From CAYHOI01 sp964358175 (GTDB taxonomy: Bacteria > Margulisbacteria > Riflemargulisbacteria > GWF2-35-9), in assembly GCA_964358175.1 (NCBI GenBank), contig CAYHOI010000060.1, forward strand, positions 1 to 11,822: DNA of 11,822 nt, given 5' to 3'. Positions within the stretch are counted from its first letter, which is position 1, and every line of letters starts with the position of its first letter. Below are positions 6,709 to 11,822 of this stretch, one piece after another. The notes beneath the pieces were generated by a model. That model saw only the letters and a list, made by a program, of their open reading frames with translations. It was not told where the DNA came from and searched no databases. A program made the translations under genes and the position numbers.

Positions 6709-6765
6709 AACCTTCAACAGCCCAAACTCCTCAAGCTGAATTTGCAGAAACAATGGTACACCACC
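6683..6765 (+). repeat. 83-bp perfect inverted repeat, left copy
   Basis: These 83 bases recur without mismatch as the reverse complement at 8754-8836. The left edge falls inside the lipoprotein gene and supplies its last codons. Both flanks diverge immediately, so these are true boundaries. It contains ATTTATCTGAAA (6699-6710), which appears again twice next to the other copy. Confidence 0.95.
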
Positions 6766-7085
6766 AGTATTTCACGGGGCTTTCACGATTTCTGAATCTG
6801 TCAAAAACTCAATAACCACAGGCTCGTCGAACACATACCAGTTCTGTCGACCTCCTGCCAGAAACTAGCCCTAAGCTAGTCACTATAAGGAGTATAGGGA
6901 ATAGGGGGCGAATTTGTCAAATTGGATGTCAAATAGTTGCCAAAATCATATTATTTCCTTTATTAATGTTTGCAAATGTAAACCGTGGGTTTACTGTTTT
7001 GTATTAAGTTAAAGCAACTATTGTTTCTGGAAGTGAATAATTGTTTGTTGTCGATGCCTTATGTTTATTGATCATTCAGTGTGTC
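6766..7085. other. Non-coding stretch before the first ATPase
   Basis: No ORF is supported. It contains a 28-bp direct repeat (6848-6875), a perfect hairpin GTAAACC-gtg-GGTTTAC (6978-6994), an A/T-rich tract and the first copy of TGATCATTCAG (7069-7079). Confidence 0.5.
6848..6875 (+). repeat. 28-bp direct repeat, left copy (possible attachment-site remnant)
   Basis: The block is identical to 10868-10895 in the same orientation, 4,020 bases away. In the right copy its first 11 bases are the 3' part of a tRNA-Asp. After the identical block both copies resume with AGGAGT once a 14-base insertion in this copy is allowed for, so the shared region may be longer than 28 bases. Confidence 0.7.
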
Positions 7086-7132
7086 TTTACAATTCCAATG
7101 TACCACTTTAGAATTGTAATATGATCATTCAG
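7069..7132 (+). promoter_or_regulatory. Promoter and operator of the first AAA+ ATPase
   Basis: TTTACA (7086-7091) and TAGAAT (7109-7114) are 17 bases apart. The predicted start of transcription is at or next to the A of the ATG (7121), so the mRNA would be leaderless, and no ribosome site precedes the ATG. A perfect 9-bp inverted repeat (TTACAATTC at 7087-7095, GAATTGTAA at 7111-7119) covers both boxes, as a repressor operator would. Outside it, TGATCATTCAG occurs twice (7069-7079 and 7122-7132). Confidence 0.65.
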
Positions 7133-8308
7133 CGTCCGATTCTTCCAAAGTTGCTCGACGAATTAGATAAGTCCTATGTATCGATCCTTATTGGACCACG
7201 TCAGGTCGGAAAATCATTCTTGCTTCGCCAAATATTTGAACATACAAAGAATCTTGGGATGAACCCTGAGTATTATGATCTGGAAAATCCTAGCGATCTT
7301 AATTTGTTTATTGGCGATGAGTCTCTTTTAATCGATAGATTAAGCCAAGGAGGTCGCGTAATATTTATTGATGAGTTCCAGTATCTCAAAAATGCTACCA
7401 AGATATTTAAGGTACTGGTCGATCGTCCAAATGGGCCAAAGATTTATGCATCAGGTTCTTCATCAATAGAAATACACAAGCACCTTAAAGAAAGTCTTGC
7501 AGGTCGATATCGGATTTCTACAATATTTCCATTGTCGCTAAGTGAGATCATGCAAAATCATGAATATGATCCTTTAGATTATTTTAAATATTGTGGAATG
7601 CCCGGACTATTAAATGAGGCCAAGGCTGACGAAAAAATGGCTCTTCTCAATAACATACTTCAGACCTATTTGTTGAAGGATATTAAGGCCCTTATCCGTG
7701 AAGAAAATATCCGTTCGTTTAACCATTTGCTTTACCTTCTTGCAGAGAACCAAGGATCGATTGTTTCGATCGCAAGTTTAGCAAGGGAAGTTGGGCTTTC
7801 TGAACCATCCATCCATAAGCACTTGGAGATAATGCATCAGACCTTTGTTGCTTTCCCTCTCGCTTGTTTTTCTAATAATTTGGGGAATGAACTGAAAAAG
7901 GCAAAAAAATACTATTTATATGACCTAGGTCTTCGTAATAGCCTATTGAAGGACTTTTCAGCCATTGGAAATCGTCAGGATAAAGGAGCAATTCTAGAAA
8001 GTTTTGTGTTTCTTTCTCTAAATAGATTACTGAAATTTAACATGGAGCTAAAGTTTTGGAGAACAAGACAGGGTAATGAGGTAGATTTTGTTCTATTAAG
8101 AGACAGAATTCCTGTTCCGATTGAAGTTAAATATGGTCAAAAAGACGCAAGCCTTCCTTCTGGCATGAAACAGTTTTTCTCTCGCTACCCGGCATCAGAG
8201 TCCGGAGTAATTGTTACGATGAACTATAGTGGTAAATTATCGGTTGATGGGAAGCCTGTACACATCATTAAATGGTGTGATTTAGAAAGTTTTTTTGAGA
8301 AGTATTAG
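7121..8308 (+). CDS. AAA+ ATPase with C-terminal DUF4143 domain (copy 1)
   Basis: The 395-residue protein has an N-terminal P-loop domain (AAA_14 type) with Walker A GPRQVGKS (25-32), Walker B VIFIDEFQ (80-87) and a sensor-like ASGSSS (110-115). A winged-helix segment follows (about 205-250, IASLAREVGLSEPSIHKHL). The C-terminal DUF4143 domain has the restriction-endonuclease-like signature GNEVDFV then PIEVK (D322, E335, K337), so the nuclease-type residues are intact. This family is widespread and poorly understood, and is often found in islands and near defence or mobile genes; neither DNA cutting nor a defence role is proven. Length is normal and the frame is intact despite decayed surroundings. 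It stands alone behind its own operator-like promoter; the winged helix may allow self-regulation, which is inference. Confidence 0.9.
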   Translation: MIIQRPILPKLLDELDKSYVSILIGPRQVGKSFLLRQIFEHTKNLGMNPEYYDLENPSDLNLFIGDESLLIDRLSQGGRVIFIDEFQYLKNATKIFKVLVDRPNGPKIYASGSSSIEIHKHLKESLAGRYRISTIFPLSLSEIMQNHEYDPLDYFKYCGMPGLLNEAKADEKMALLNNILQTYLLKDIKALIREENIRSFNHLLYLLAENQGSIVSIASLAREVGLSEPSIHKHLEIMHQTFVAFPLACFSNNLGNELKKAKKYYLYDLGLRNSLLKDFSAIGNRQDKGAILESFVFLSLNRLLKFNMELKFWRTRQGNEVDFVLLRDRIPVPIEVKYGQKDASLPSGMKQFFSRYPASESGVIVTMNYSGKLSVDGKPVHIIKWCDLESFFEKY

Positions 8309-8334
8309 TCTTTACAAAAATTTGCCATCGAATA

Positions 8335-8475
8335 ATGTCAACTCATAGGAGGCTTGAACTGAATAACTTTCAAAAGTTAATGAAAAACATTGAAAATAAA
8401 GCAGGATTATCTCTTCAAGATATCAAGTCAGATTCTCTCAACATTTTCTTTCCCCTTCTAAAGAGGGAATTCTAA
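8335..8475 (+). CDS. Small ORF of 46 codons, unknown
   Basis: Twenty-six bases after the first ATPase is a short frame from an ATG at 8335. A strong AGGAGG lies inside it, six bases before an in-frame CTG at 8359, so the real start could be the CTG (38 codons) or the ATG at 8380. The product is polar with a possible helix (NNFQKLMKNIENKAGLSLQD) and ends in FFPLLKREF. I recognise no family. It may be the surviving start of a longer gene, since the following sequence is debris, or a small partner of the ATPase. Confidence 0.3.
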   Translation: MSTHRRLELNNFQKLMKNIENKAGLSLQDIKSDSLNIFFPLLKREF

Positions 8476-8550
8476 TTGTCGTTGAGGGGGAATAATAGTT
8501 GACGCCAGACAAATCAGCATAATTTTGCTTGTTTTAGTCATTTTAGTTAG

Positions 8551-8805
8551 AAAATTGGTAACCCCTTCACAGTTCGTGGCGGCGGCAAATATCAGCCTAA
8601 ATCAATAATTACGCTGACAGGGGAGCTGCATCTTTCGCCGGAAGTCGGGATTACCTTTGAGGTGGATTATGGTGGCAGTGTGGTAAAGCCCATTGCCTTT
8701 GGGGGCGACATTCAATTAAACAGTTCTTTACAGCACCGCGGGGAACCCCTTCGGGTGGTGTACCATTGTTTCTGCAAATTCAGCTTGAGGAGTTTGGGCT
8801 GTTGA
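8551..8805 (+). pseudogene. Beta-rich gene fragment cut by the 83-bp repeat
   Basis: An open stretch with no start codon context reads GNPFTVRGGGKYQPKS, then ITLTGELHLSPEVGITFEVD, YGGSVVKPIAFGGDIQLN and GEPLRVVYH. Composition and alternation are like an extracellular or outer-membrane beta protein. The gene-like part ends at 8753, where the right copy of the 83-bp repeat begins; the codons beyond it (CFCKFSLRSLGC) are read from the repeat. A TAG at 8548 closes the frame on the left. I take it as a remnant; the family is unknown. Confidence 0.4.
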
Positions 8806-8836
8806 AGGTTTCAGATAAATGGAGTGAAGCGTAGCG
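8754..8836 (-). repeat. 83-bp perfect inverted repeat, right copy
   Basis: Exact reverse complement of 6683-6765. Together the two enclose 1,988 bases with the first ATPase and the small ORF. Its right flank contains a further copy of ATTTATCTGAAA at 8844-8855. Confidence 0.95.
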
Positions 8837-8855
8837 TAACGGAATTTATCTGAAA
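8809..8855. repeat. 12-bp inverted repeat at the end of the right 83-bp copy
   Basis: TTTCAGATAAAT (8809-8820) faces ATTTATCTGAAA (8844-8855) across 23 bases. The right arm is also in direct orientation with 6699-6710. This could be a recombination or transposon-end motif. Confidence 0.55.
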
Positions 8856-8938
8856 AGTCGCAAATCTTATTTTTTCAACTGCTGAGCTGTATTTTCAAAT
8901 AGAACTTTTGAAAATTTAAGATGGCCAAAAATGGAAAA

Positions 8939-9044
8939 GCAGTCTTCCCTATATTTAGGAAAAAAAACAAAAGGAGGAAGACTGCTCATGAATAATAATG
9001 TGTTAGACGAAATTAGCCAAGTACTCCTAGGTGACAATCGCTGA
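8939..9044 (+). mobile_element. Possible insertion-sequence remnant with hairpin and 18-codon ORF
   Basis: A 10-bp stem (GCAGTCTTCC at 8939-8948, GGAAGACTGC at 8976-8985) precedes an ATG at 8988, with AGGAGG at 8972-8977 partly in the stem. The ORF encodes MNNNVLDEISQVLLGDNR and then stops. A strong ribosome site followed by a helix-like start and sudden end looks like the first codons of a truncated gene, perhaps a transposase, but 18 residues are too few to assign a family. From 9045 to 9150 I see nothing but A/T-rich sequence. Confidence 0.3.
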
Positions 9045-9150
9045 AACTCAATAACAGCGTGCGATACAGGCTTGTTTTTATTTACTCCTATTTGTGCTGA
9101 TTTATACCTATTTTCGTAATTTTTCTTAGAAAATTTTATAGAGTAAATGC

Positions 9151-10527
9151 TTATGCTAACGATTCAAACAATCGAGTTAACTGCTCTACCAGATAAAGTG
9201 GCAATGATAGAAGTTGATAGTTAACTTGGGCTACATCATTCTCCTGCTTTAGATCGTGTTGTATGTTCTGAACCGAAGGTTTATTAAGATCAAATCGAAT
9301 GCCATGAGTTGTTTTCTTTAAACTGGCGAATTGAAGTAGCGATTTGAGTGTGCCGCTTTTTCCGGATTTAACTTCTATGGGGACAATATGTTTTCCAAGA
9401 GATATAACAAAATCGATTTCAGCATTCGAGGATCGCTTCTCTCGTAACCAATAATATAAACCTGGAGTTTCATAACCTTTTGATGCTAATAGAAGATGTT
9501 GCCCAATGAATTGCTCAGCTAATGCACCTTCATTAATAAGTCGTACTCCATCCGACATAGATAGATCTTGCCATGAGACACCGCACATTCTGTTCATGAG
9601 TCCAATATCAAGAAAAATAAGCTTATAGATGTTAGTATCGATATCAGCACTAATGGGGATGCCGGAGCATGAACTATGATAGACCTTCATTATAATCTTT
9701 GCCTTATTTAATAAGTCGATTGCATTTTTGATCTCCCGAGATTGCTCTTCCCTCGAAATATTAACATACTTTATTTTTTGACCAACGGCTCGTGGCGCAT
9801 AGTTGAAAAGGTTATGAAGCCTAATGAGATCCTTGTTCTTTGCATATTTCCCGAAGTCATCTTGGTATGTGGCGATGATTGAGTCGTGTACCTTGTAAAC
9901 GGGTGTAAATTGTTTCGTTTCCATATACGCTAATACGGCTTCAGGCATGCCTCCAACAATCATGTATTCCCTAATGAATTTTGATAGCTCGTCATGGGCT
10001 GAGTCGGTGATCGTATCAGTTAAGGAGTAGTTCGAAAGAATGTTCAGAAGAAAAAGCTCCTGTTTCGCAATTAAAAACTCCTCAAATGACATCGGATTGA
10101 GGTGAAGATATTCAACTCGTCCAACAGGCATGGAGAAGTTGTGATCCGCTAAGGTGAACTCCAGAAGAGACCCAGCCGAAATGACGGGTAAATCAGGCAT
10201 GTCTTCATAAAAATATCGTAATGCTTGGATGGCATGGGGTGTTGCTTGGATTTCATCCAGAAAAAGCATTGAATTATTCGGAGTGATATCTTTTTTTATT
10301 ACTGAACTAATTTCGCGAAGAATCATGTCTACATTAAAGGTTGTGAACACTTTATCTAAATAGGGGTACTTCTCGAGGTTAATCTCAAACAACGTTAAAT
10401 TATTATTTTTAGCAAAGTTTCTGACCAAGGTCGATTTTCCGACCTGCCTGGCACCTCTGATAATGAGTGGCTTCCTTCTTTTGCCTTGGTGCCAAGTGAT
10501 TAAATCTTTCTCTGCGTTTCTATACAT
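9151..10527 (-). CDS. AAA+ ATPase with C-terminal DUF4143 domain (copy 2)
   Basis: The 458-residue protein has Walker A GARQVGKS (25-32), Walker B MLFLDEIQ (87-94) and a sensor-like SAGSLLEF in the AAA_14 domain. A middle region includes REYMIVGGMPEAV, a hallmark of this family, and a winged-helix-like part. The C-terminal DUF4143 domain has the nuclease-like signature AEIDFV then PIEVK (E370, D372, E385, K387). The D-to-E spacing of 13 equals that in copy 1, but elsewhere the two proteins differ strongly, so they represent different subfamilies rather than a recent duplication. The gene points toward copy 1. There is no Shine-Dalgarno site before the ATG; a -10-like TATGCT ends 12 bases upstream. 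Function is unproven; these ATPases are candidates for defence, stress or mobile-element maintenance. Confidence 0.92.
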   Translation of the reverse strand: MYRNAEKDLITWHQGKRRKPLIIRGARQVGKSTLVRNFAKNNNLTLFEINLEKYPYLDKVFTTFNVDMILREISSVIKKDITPNNSMLFLDEIQATPHAIQALRYFYEDMPDLPVISAGSLLEFTLADHNFSMPVGRVEYLHLNPMSFEEFLIAKQELFLLNILSNYSLTDTITDSAHDELSKFIREYMIVGGMPEAVLAYMETKQFTPVYKVHDSIIATYQDDFGKYAKNKDLIRLHNLFNYAPRAVGQKIKYVNISREEQSREIKNAIDLLNKAKIIMKVYHSSCSGIPISADIDTNIYKLIFLDIGLMNRMCGVSWQDLSMSDGVRLINEGALAEQFIGQHLLLASKGYETPGLYYWLREKRSSNAEIDFVISLGKHIVPIEVKSGKSGTLKSLLQFASLKKTTHGIRFDLNKPSVQNIQHDLKQENDVAQVNYQLLSLPLYLVEQLTRLFESLA

Positions 10528-10539
10528 GGCTTATACTTT

Positions 10540-10545
10540 AGCATA
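10540..10545 (-). promoter_or_regulatory. -10-like box of the second ATPase
   Basis: TATGCT on the minus strand ends 12 bases before the ATG at 10527, giving a predicted leader of about six bases. No convincing -35 lies at 16-18 bases. Confidence 0.35.
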
Positions 10546-10840
10546 AAATACACCCATGTTTCAAGCATGAATGGATTGAAAAAGGTAACCGATGAGTTTC
10601 TGGGGGGTGGCGAATTATGGTTTACGGTGAATTTGGCAACAGAGACATGAGATTGACATTTGGATTTAAGGCCAAAGAATTAAGTGTCTGGAGAAGCCAC
10701 TCTTGAAGTGTCCTCAAAAGTTAATAGCAGAAAATAATAAATGTTACCTATGTGTTACCAAATCGATAATTTGAAAAGTGTGAGAACGCTGGAAAACTTG
10801 TGCAAATTTGCGGAAACCGCCACCCTATTGAGATAGAAAG
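10546..10840. other. Non-coding stretch between the second ATPase and the tRNA fragment
   Basis: No supported gene. It carries the second, inverted copy of the 22-bp repeat (10585-10606) and two nearby TGTTACC words (10741-10747, 10751-10757). A short frame reading NLKSVRTLENLCKFAE ends just before the tRNA fragment and might be the tail of a lost gene. Confidence 0.4.
10585..10606 (-). repeat. 22-bp dispersed repeat, copy 2
   Basis: Exact reverse complement of 32-53, more than 10 kb away, at the edge of the accessory region. Confidence 0.6.
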
Positions 10841-10878
10841 TGGCGGGAGTGATGGGGCTCGAACCCACGACCTCCTGC
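10841..10878 (-). pseudogene. 3' fragment of a tRNA-Asp
   Basis: The minus strand holds the last 38 positions of a tRNA: GCAGG of the anticodon stem, variable loop AGGTC, a T arm with TTCGAGC, the 3' acceptor strand CACTCCC, G73 and CCA. The 5' part is missing, so it cannot be a working tRNA. Against the intact tRNA-Asp at 11562-11638 only two bases differ. Both lie in the same T-stem base pair (T-A here, A-T there), so pairing is kept. Partial 3' tRNA copies of this sort usually mark one end of an integrated element. The frame open across it on the plus strand (10800-11045) is antisense to the tRNA and not a gene. Confidence 0.85.
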
Positions 10879-10895
10879 CAGAAACTAGCCCTAAG
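10868..10895 (+). repeat. 28-bp direct repeat, right copy (possible attachment-site remnant)
   Basis: Identical to 6848-6875. Its first 11 bases belong to the tRNA-Asp fragment; the other 17 are not tRNA sequence. The two copies bracket both AAA+ ATPases. Confidence 0.7.
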
Positions 10896-11039
10896 GAGTT
10901 GGAACGAAATAACCTTTACAGATCACGCGGTATTTTTGATTCGGCTTCAAGGCTTGGAATCTTTCGCATAGTTTGGCTATGTGAGAGATTCCACAACGCA
11001 GAAGACGGACAAAAAGACAAGTCAGATGTAAAGGTAGTT

Positions 11040-11195
11040 TCATGACAATGACTTAAGATTAGCTTCATTAGCTAATGCAGAGAAATACTTCCCAATATCG
11101 TCAAAGTTAAAATCATTTTTTGCTTCCTTAAATTCAACCCACTCTGTTTCAGAGGGTAGTGACATTAATTCGGACAGCTTTTGATTTATATTCAT
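11040..11195 (-). pseudogene. N-terminal fragment of an AlbA_2-type (Schlafen-like) protein
   Basis: The frame starts at an ATG at 11195 (an in-frame ATG at 11201 would add two residues) and reads MNINQKLSELMSLPSETEWVE, then FKEAKNDFNFDDIGKYFSAL and ANEANLKSLS before a stop. The LPSETEWVEFKEA start and GKYFSALANEANL are typical of the first 45 residues of putative DNA-binding AlbA_2 (AAA_4, COG2865-type) regulators, which normally run to about 350-550 residues. The break falls just where the family continues with G-x-x-x-x-G sequence. TATAAT ends six bases before the ATG at 11195, so the original gene was probably leaderless. Confidence 0.6.
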
Positions 11196-11201
11196 ATCCA
11201 T

Positions 11202-11207
11202 ATTATA
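11202..11207 (-). promoter_or_regulatory. -10 box of the AlbA_2 fragment
   Basis: A perfect TATAAT on the minus strand, with six bases between it and the ATG at 11195. This is the same spacing as at the first ATPase. Confidence 0.5.
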
Positions 11208-11265
11208 GCGGAGTTGCTGCTATTTACCACTCACCTTTGAACGCCAAATCTTTCAAGGTTGCTGA

Positions 11266-11391
11266 ATGAAGAACATCCCCTCAGTAGGCAGAAATTTTCA
11301 ACTACTTGAGTGGTCAGAACGGTGGTCAGAAAAGTGGTCAGAACTGATAAGGGTAATATGTTGGACTGACGTCAATTTTGCAGTTCTATAA
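11266..11391 (+). pseudogene. Fragment with WSEx repeats, likely linker of an AlbA_2-type protein
   Basis: A 41-codon frame contains EWSERWSEKWSELIR, encoded by three 12-base units (GTGGTCAGAA at 11310, 11322 and 11334). Runs of WSEK are familiar in the linker before the C-terminal winged helix of COG2865-type AlbA_2/ATP-binding regulators. The frame lacks a ribosome site and ends soon after. It lies on the opposite strand to the N-terminal fragment at 11040-11195, so the two cannot be halves of one gene in its present arrangement. Confidence 0.45.
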
Positions 11392-11440
11392 ACATTCTAT
11401 AAACAAATTATCGTTTATTTCACACAAAAGTGTTTATAGA
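11384..11440. repeat. Tandem and inverted TTCTATAAACA repeats
   Basis: TTCTATAAACA occurs twice in tandem (11384-11394, 11395-11405), and TGTTTATAGA (11431-11440) is an inverted copy of ten of its bases. The A/T-rich cluster lies between the tRNA-Asp fragment and the intact tRNA-Asp, where arm-type integrase or other protein-binding sites might be expected. No gene is seen from 11392 to 11561; an AGGAGG near 11476-11481 leads only to a very short frame. Confidence 0.5.
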
Positions 11441-11561
11441 GTCACAATACCCTGCCGGACGGGCGTGGTTTATTAGGAGGAATTCGACTGAAAAAAGATG
11501 TGTTTTAATCGCCTGTAGATATTGATTTTTGCGGGCCGCCACTCACTTCCAAGGAAATAAG

Positions 11562-11638
11562 TGGCGGGAGTGAAGGGGCTCGAACCCTCGACCTCCTGCG
11601 TGACAGGCAGGCGCTCTAACCAGCTGAGCTACACCCCC
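11562..11638 (-). tRNA. tRNA-Asp (GUC)
   Basis: The cloverleaf is complete: acceptor GGGGGTG/CACTCCC, anticodon stem CCTGC/GCAGG with loop CTGTCAC (anticodon GTC), T stem GAGGG/CCCTT, G73 and an encoded CCA. Its 3' half is repeated as a fragment at 10841-10878, downstream on the same strand, which makes this the likely integration target of a past element. Confidence 0.97.
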
Positions 11639-11698
11639 GCGTTTCTGATACCTTGGGTGCCTTGACGCAAATCCAACACTTAAGGCAGCCCCTTTTCA

Positions 11699-11727
11699 AT
11701 TATAGCAAAAGATAAAGGTGTCGTGAA
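11699..11727 (-). promoter_or_regulatory. Promoter of tRNA-Asp
   Basis: Minus-strand TTCACG (11727-11722), 17 bases, then TATAAT (11704-11699) preceded by TGC, an extended -10. The start would be near 11692, about 54 bases before the tRNA. Confidence 0.65.
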
Positions 11728-11745
11728 TAACCCAAAATCCAACAC

Positions 11746-11822
11746 CTACGAACGACCGTTGCTGGCGCAGGGTTCCGTCAAAGTCGCCAGCTGATCAATA
11801 ATGAGGACAGCTTCAAGATACC
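11746..11822 (-). CDS. Possible 3' end of a gene entering from the right
   Basis: A minus-strand frame is open from the window edge to a TAG at 11748-11746 and reads YLEAVLIIDQLATLTEPCAS then NGRS. The amphipathic start looks like a helix of a real protein. Only 24 residues are in view, so neither family nor reality can be settled. Confidence 0.3.
   Translation of the reverse strand, partial: YLEAVLIIDQLATLTEPCASNGRS

Noticed and set aside
7121..8475. ATPase plus small ORF as a toxin-antitoxin pair
   Set aside because: The order, the large AAA+ enzyme and the uncertain reality of the small ORF do not support a specific toxin-antitoxin type.
10800..11045. 81-codon plus-strand frame containing SDGARTHDLLPE
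   Set aside because: This is the well-known spurious reading of the antisense strand of a tRNA 3' end.
11310..11343. Three 12-base repeats considered as a CRISPR or iteron array
   Set aside because: Units are too short and abut without spacers; the WSEx coding explanation fits better.

Overview
The window comes from a diderm bacterium of moderate-to-low GC. It encodes a signal-peptide-bearing beta-barrel (porin-like) protein and a lipoprotein with a clear lipobox, and its promoters look sigma-70 like. I cannot assign a phylum from the sequence alone. Genes use two start modes. Some have good Shine-Dalgarno (SD) sites (the porin and the dapB-like operon). Others have a -10 hexamer so close to the ATG that the mRNA would be leaderless or nearly so (the DEAD-box helicase, both AAA+ ATPases and a decayed AlbA_2-type gene).

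Left part (1-4800), conventional and compact: a porin-like gene with a UUCG-loop terminator; tRNA-Ile2(CAU) and tRNA-Gly(UCC), the latter behind a long structured leader and followed by a terminator; then a minus-strand operon running right to left. That operon starts at a consensus-like promoter near 4300. It passes an attenuator made of a 10-codon leader ORF overlapping a terminator hairpin, then encodes a 36-aa membrane peptide, a divergent DapB-family reductase and an ArsB/NhaD-type permease. The last two genes overlap by TAATG. The pairing suggests a small-molecule or ion handling module whose expression depends on translation of the leader, but the substrate is unknown.

Middle (4783-6765): a complete DEAD-box RNA helicase, an overlapping RG-rich ORF in another frame, and an M23-like lipoprotein coupled to that ORF by an ATGA overlap. 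The lipoprotein loses its normal C-terminus where an 83-bp repeat begins.

Right part (6683-11640), an accessory region full of broken pieces: two divergent AAA+ ATPases with C-terminal DUF4143 (PD-(D/E)XK-like) domains lie on opposite strands between two 28-bp direct repeats, one of which is fused to the 3' end of a tRNA-Asp. One ATPase also lies between perfect 83-bp inverted repeats. Between and beyond them are gene fragments (a beta-rich ORF remnant, a possible IS remnant, AlbA_2 N-terminal and WSEK-repeat fragments), short iteron-like repeats and an intact tRNA-Asp. This looks like a tRNA-associated integration hotspot that has been rearranged repeatedly; no integrase is visible in the window. 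The first ATPase has a striking promoter: a 9-bp perfect inverted repeat overlaps its -35 and -10 boxes, and its ATG sits at the predicted transcription start. The window ends with what may be the 3' end of another minus-strand gene.
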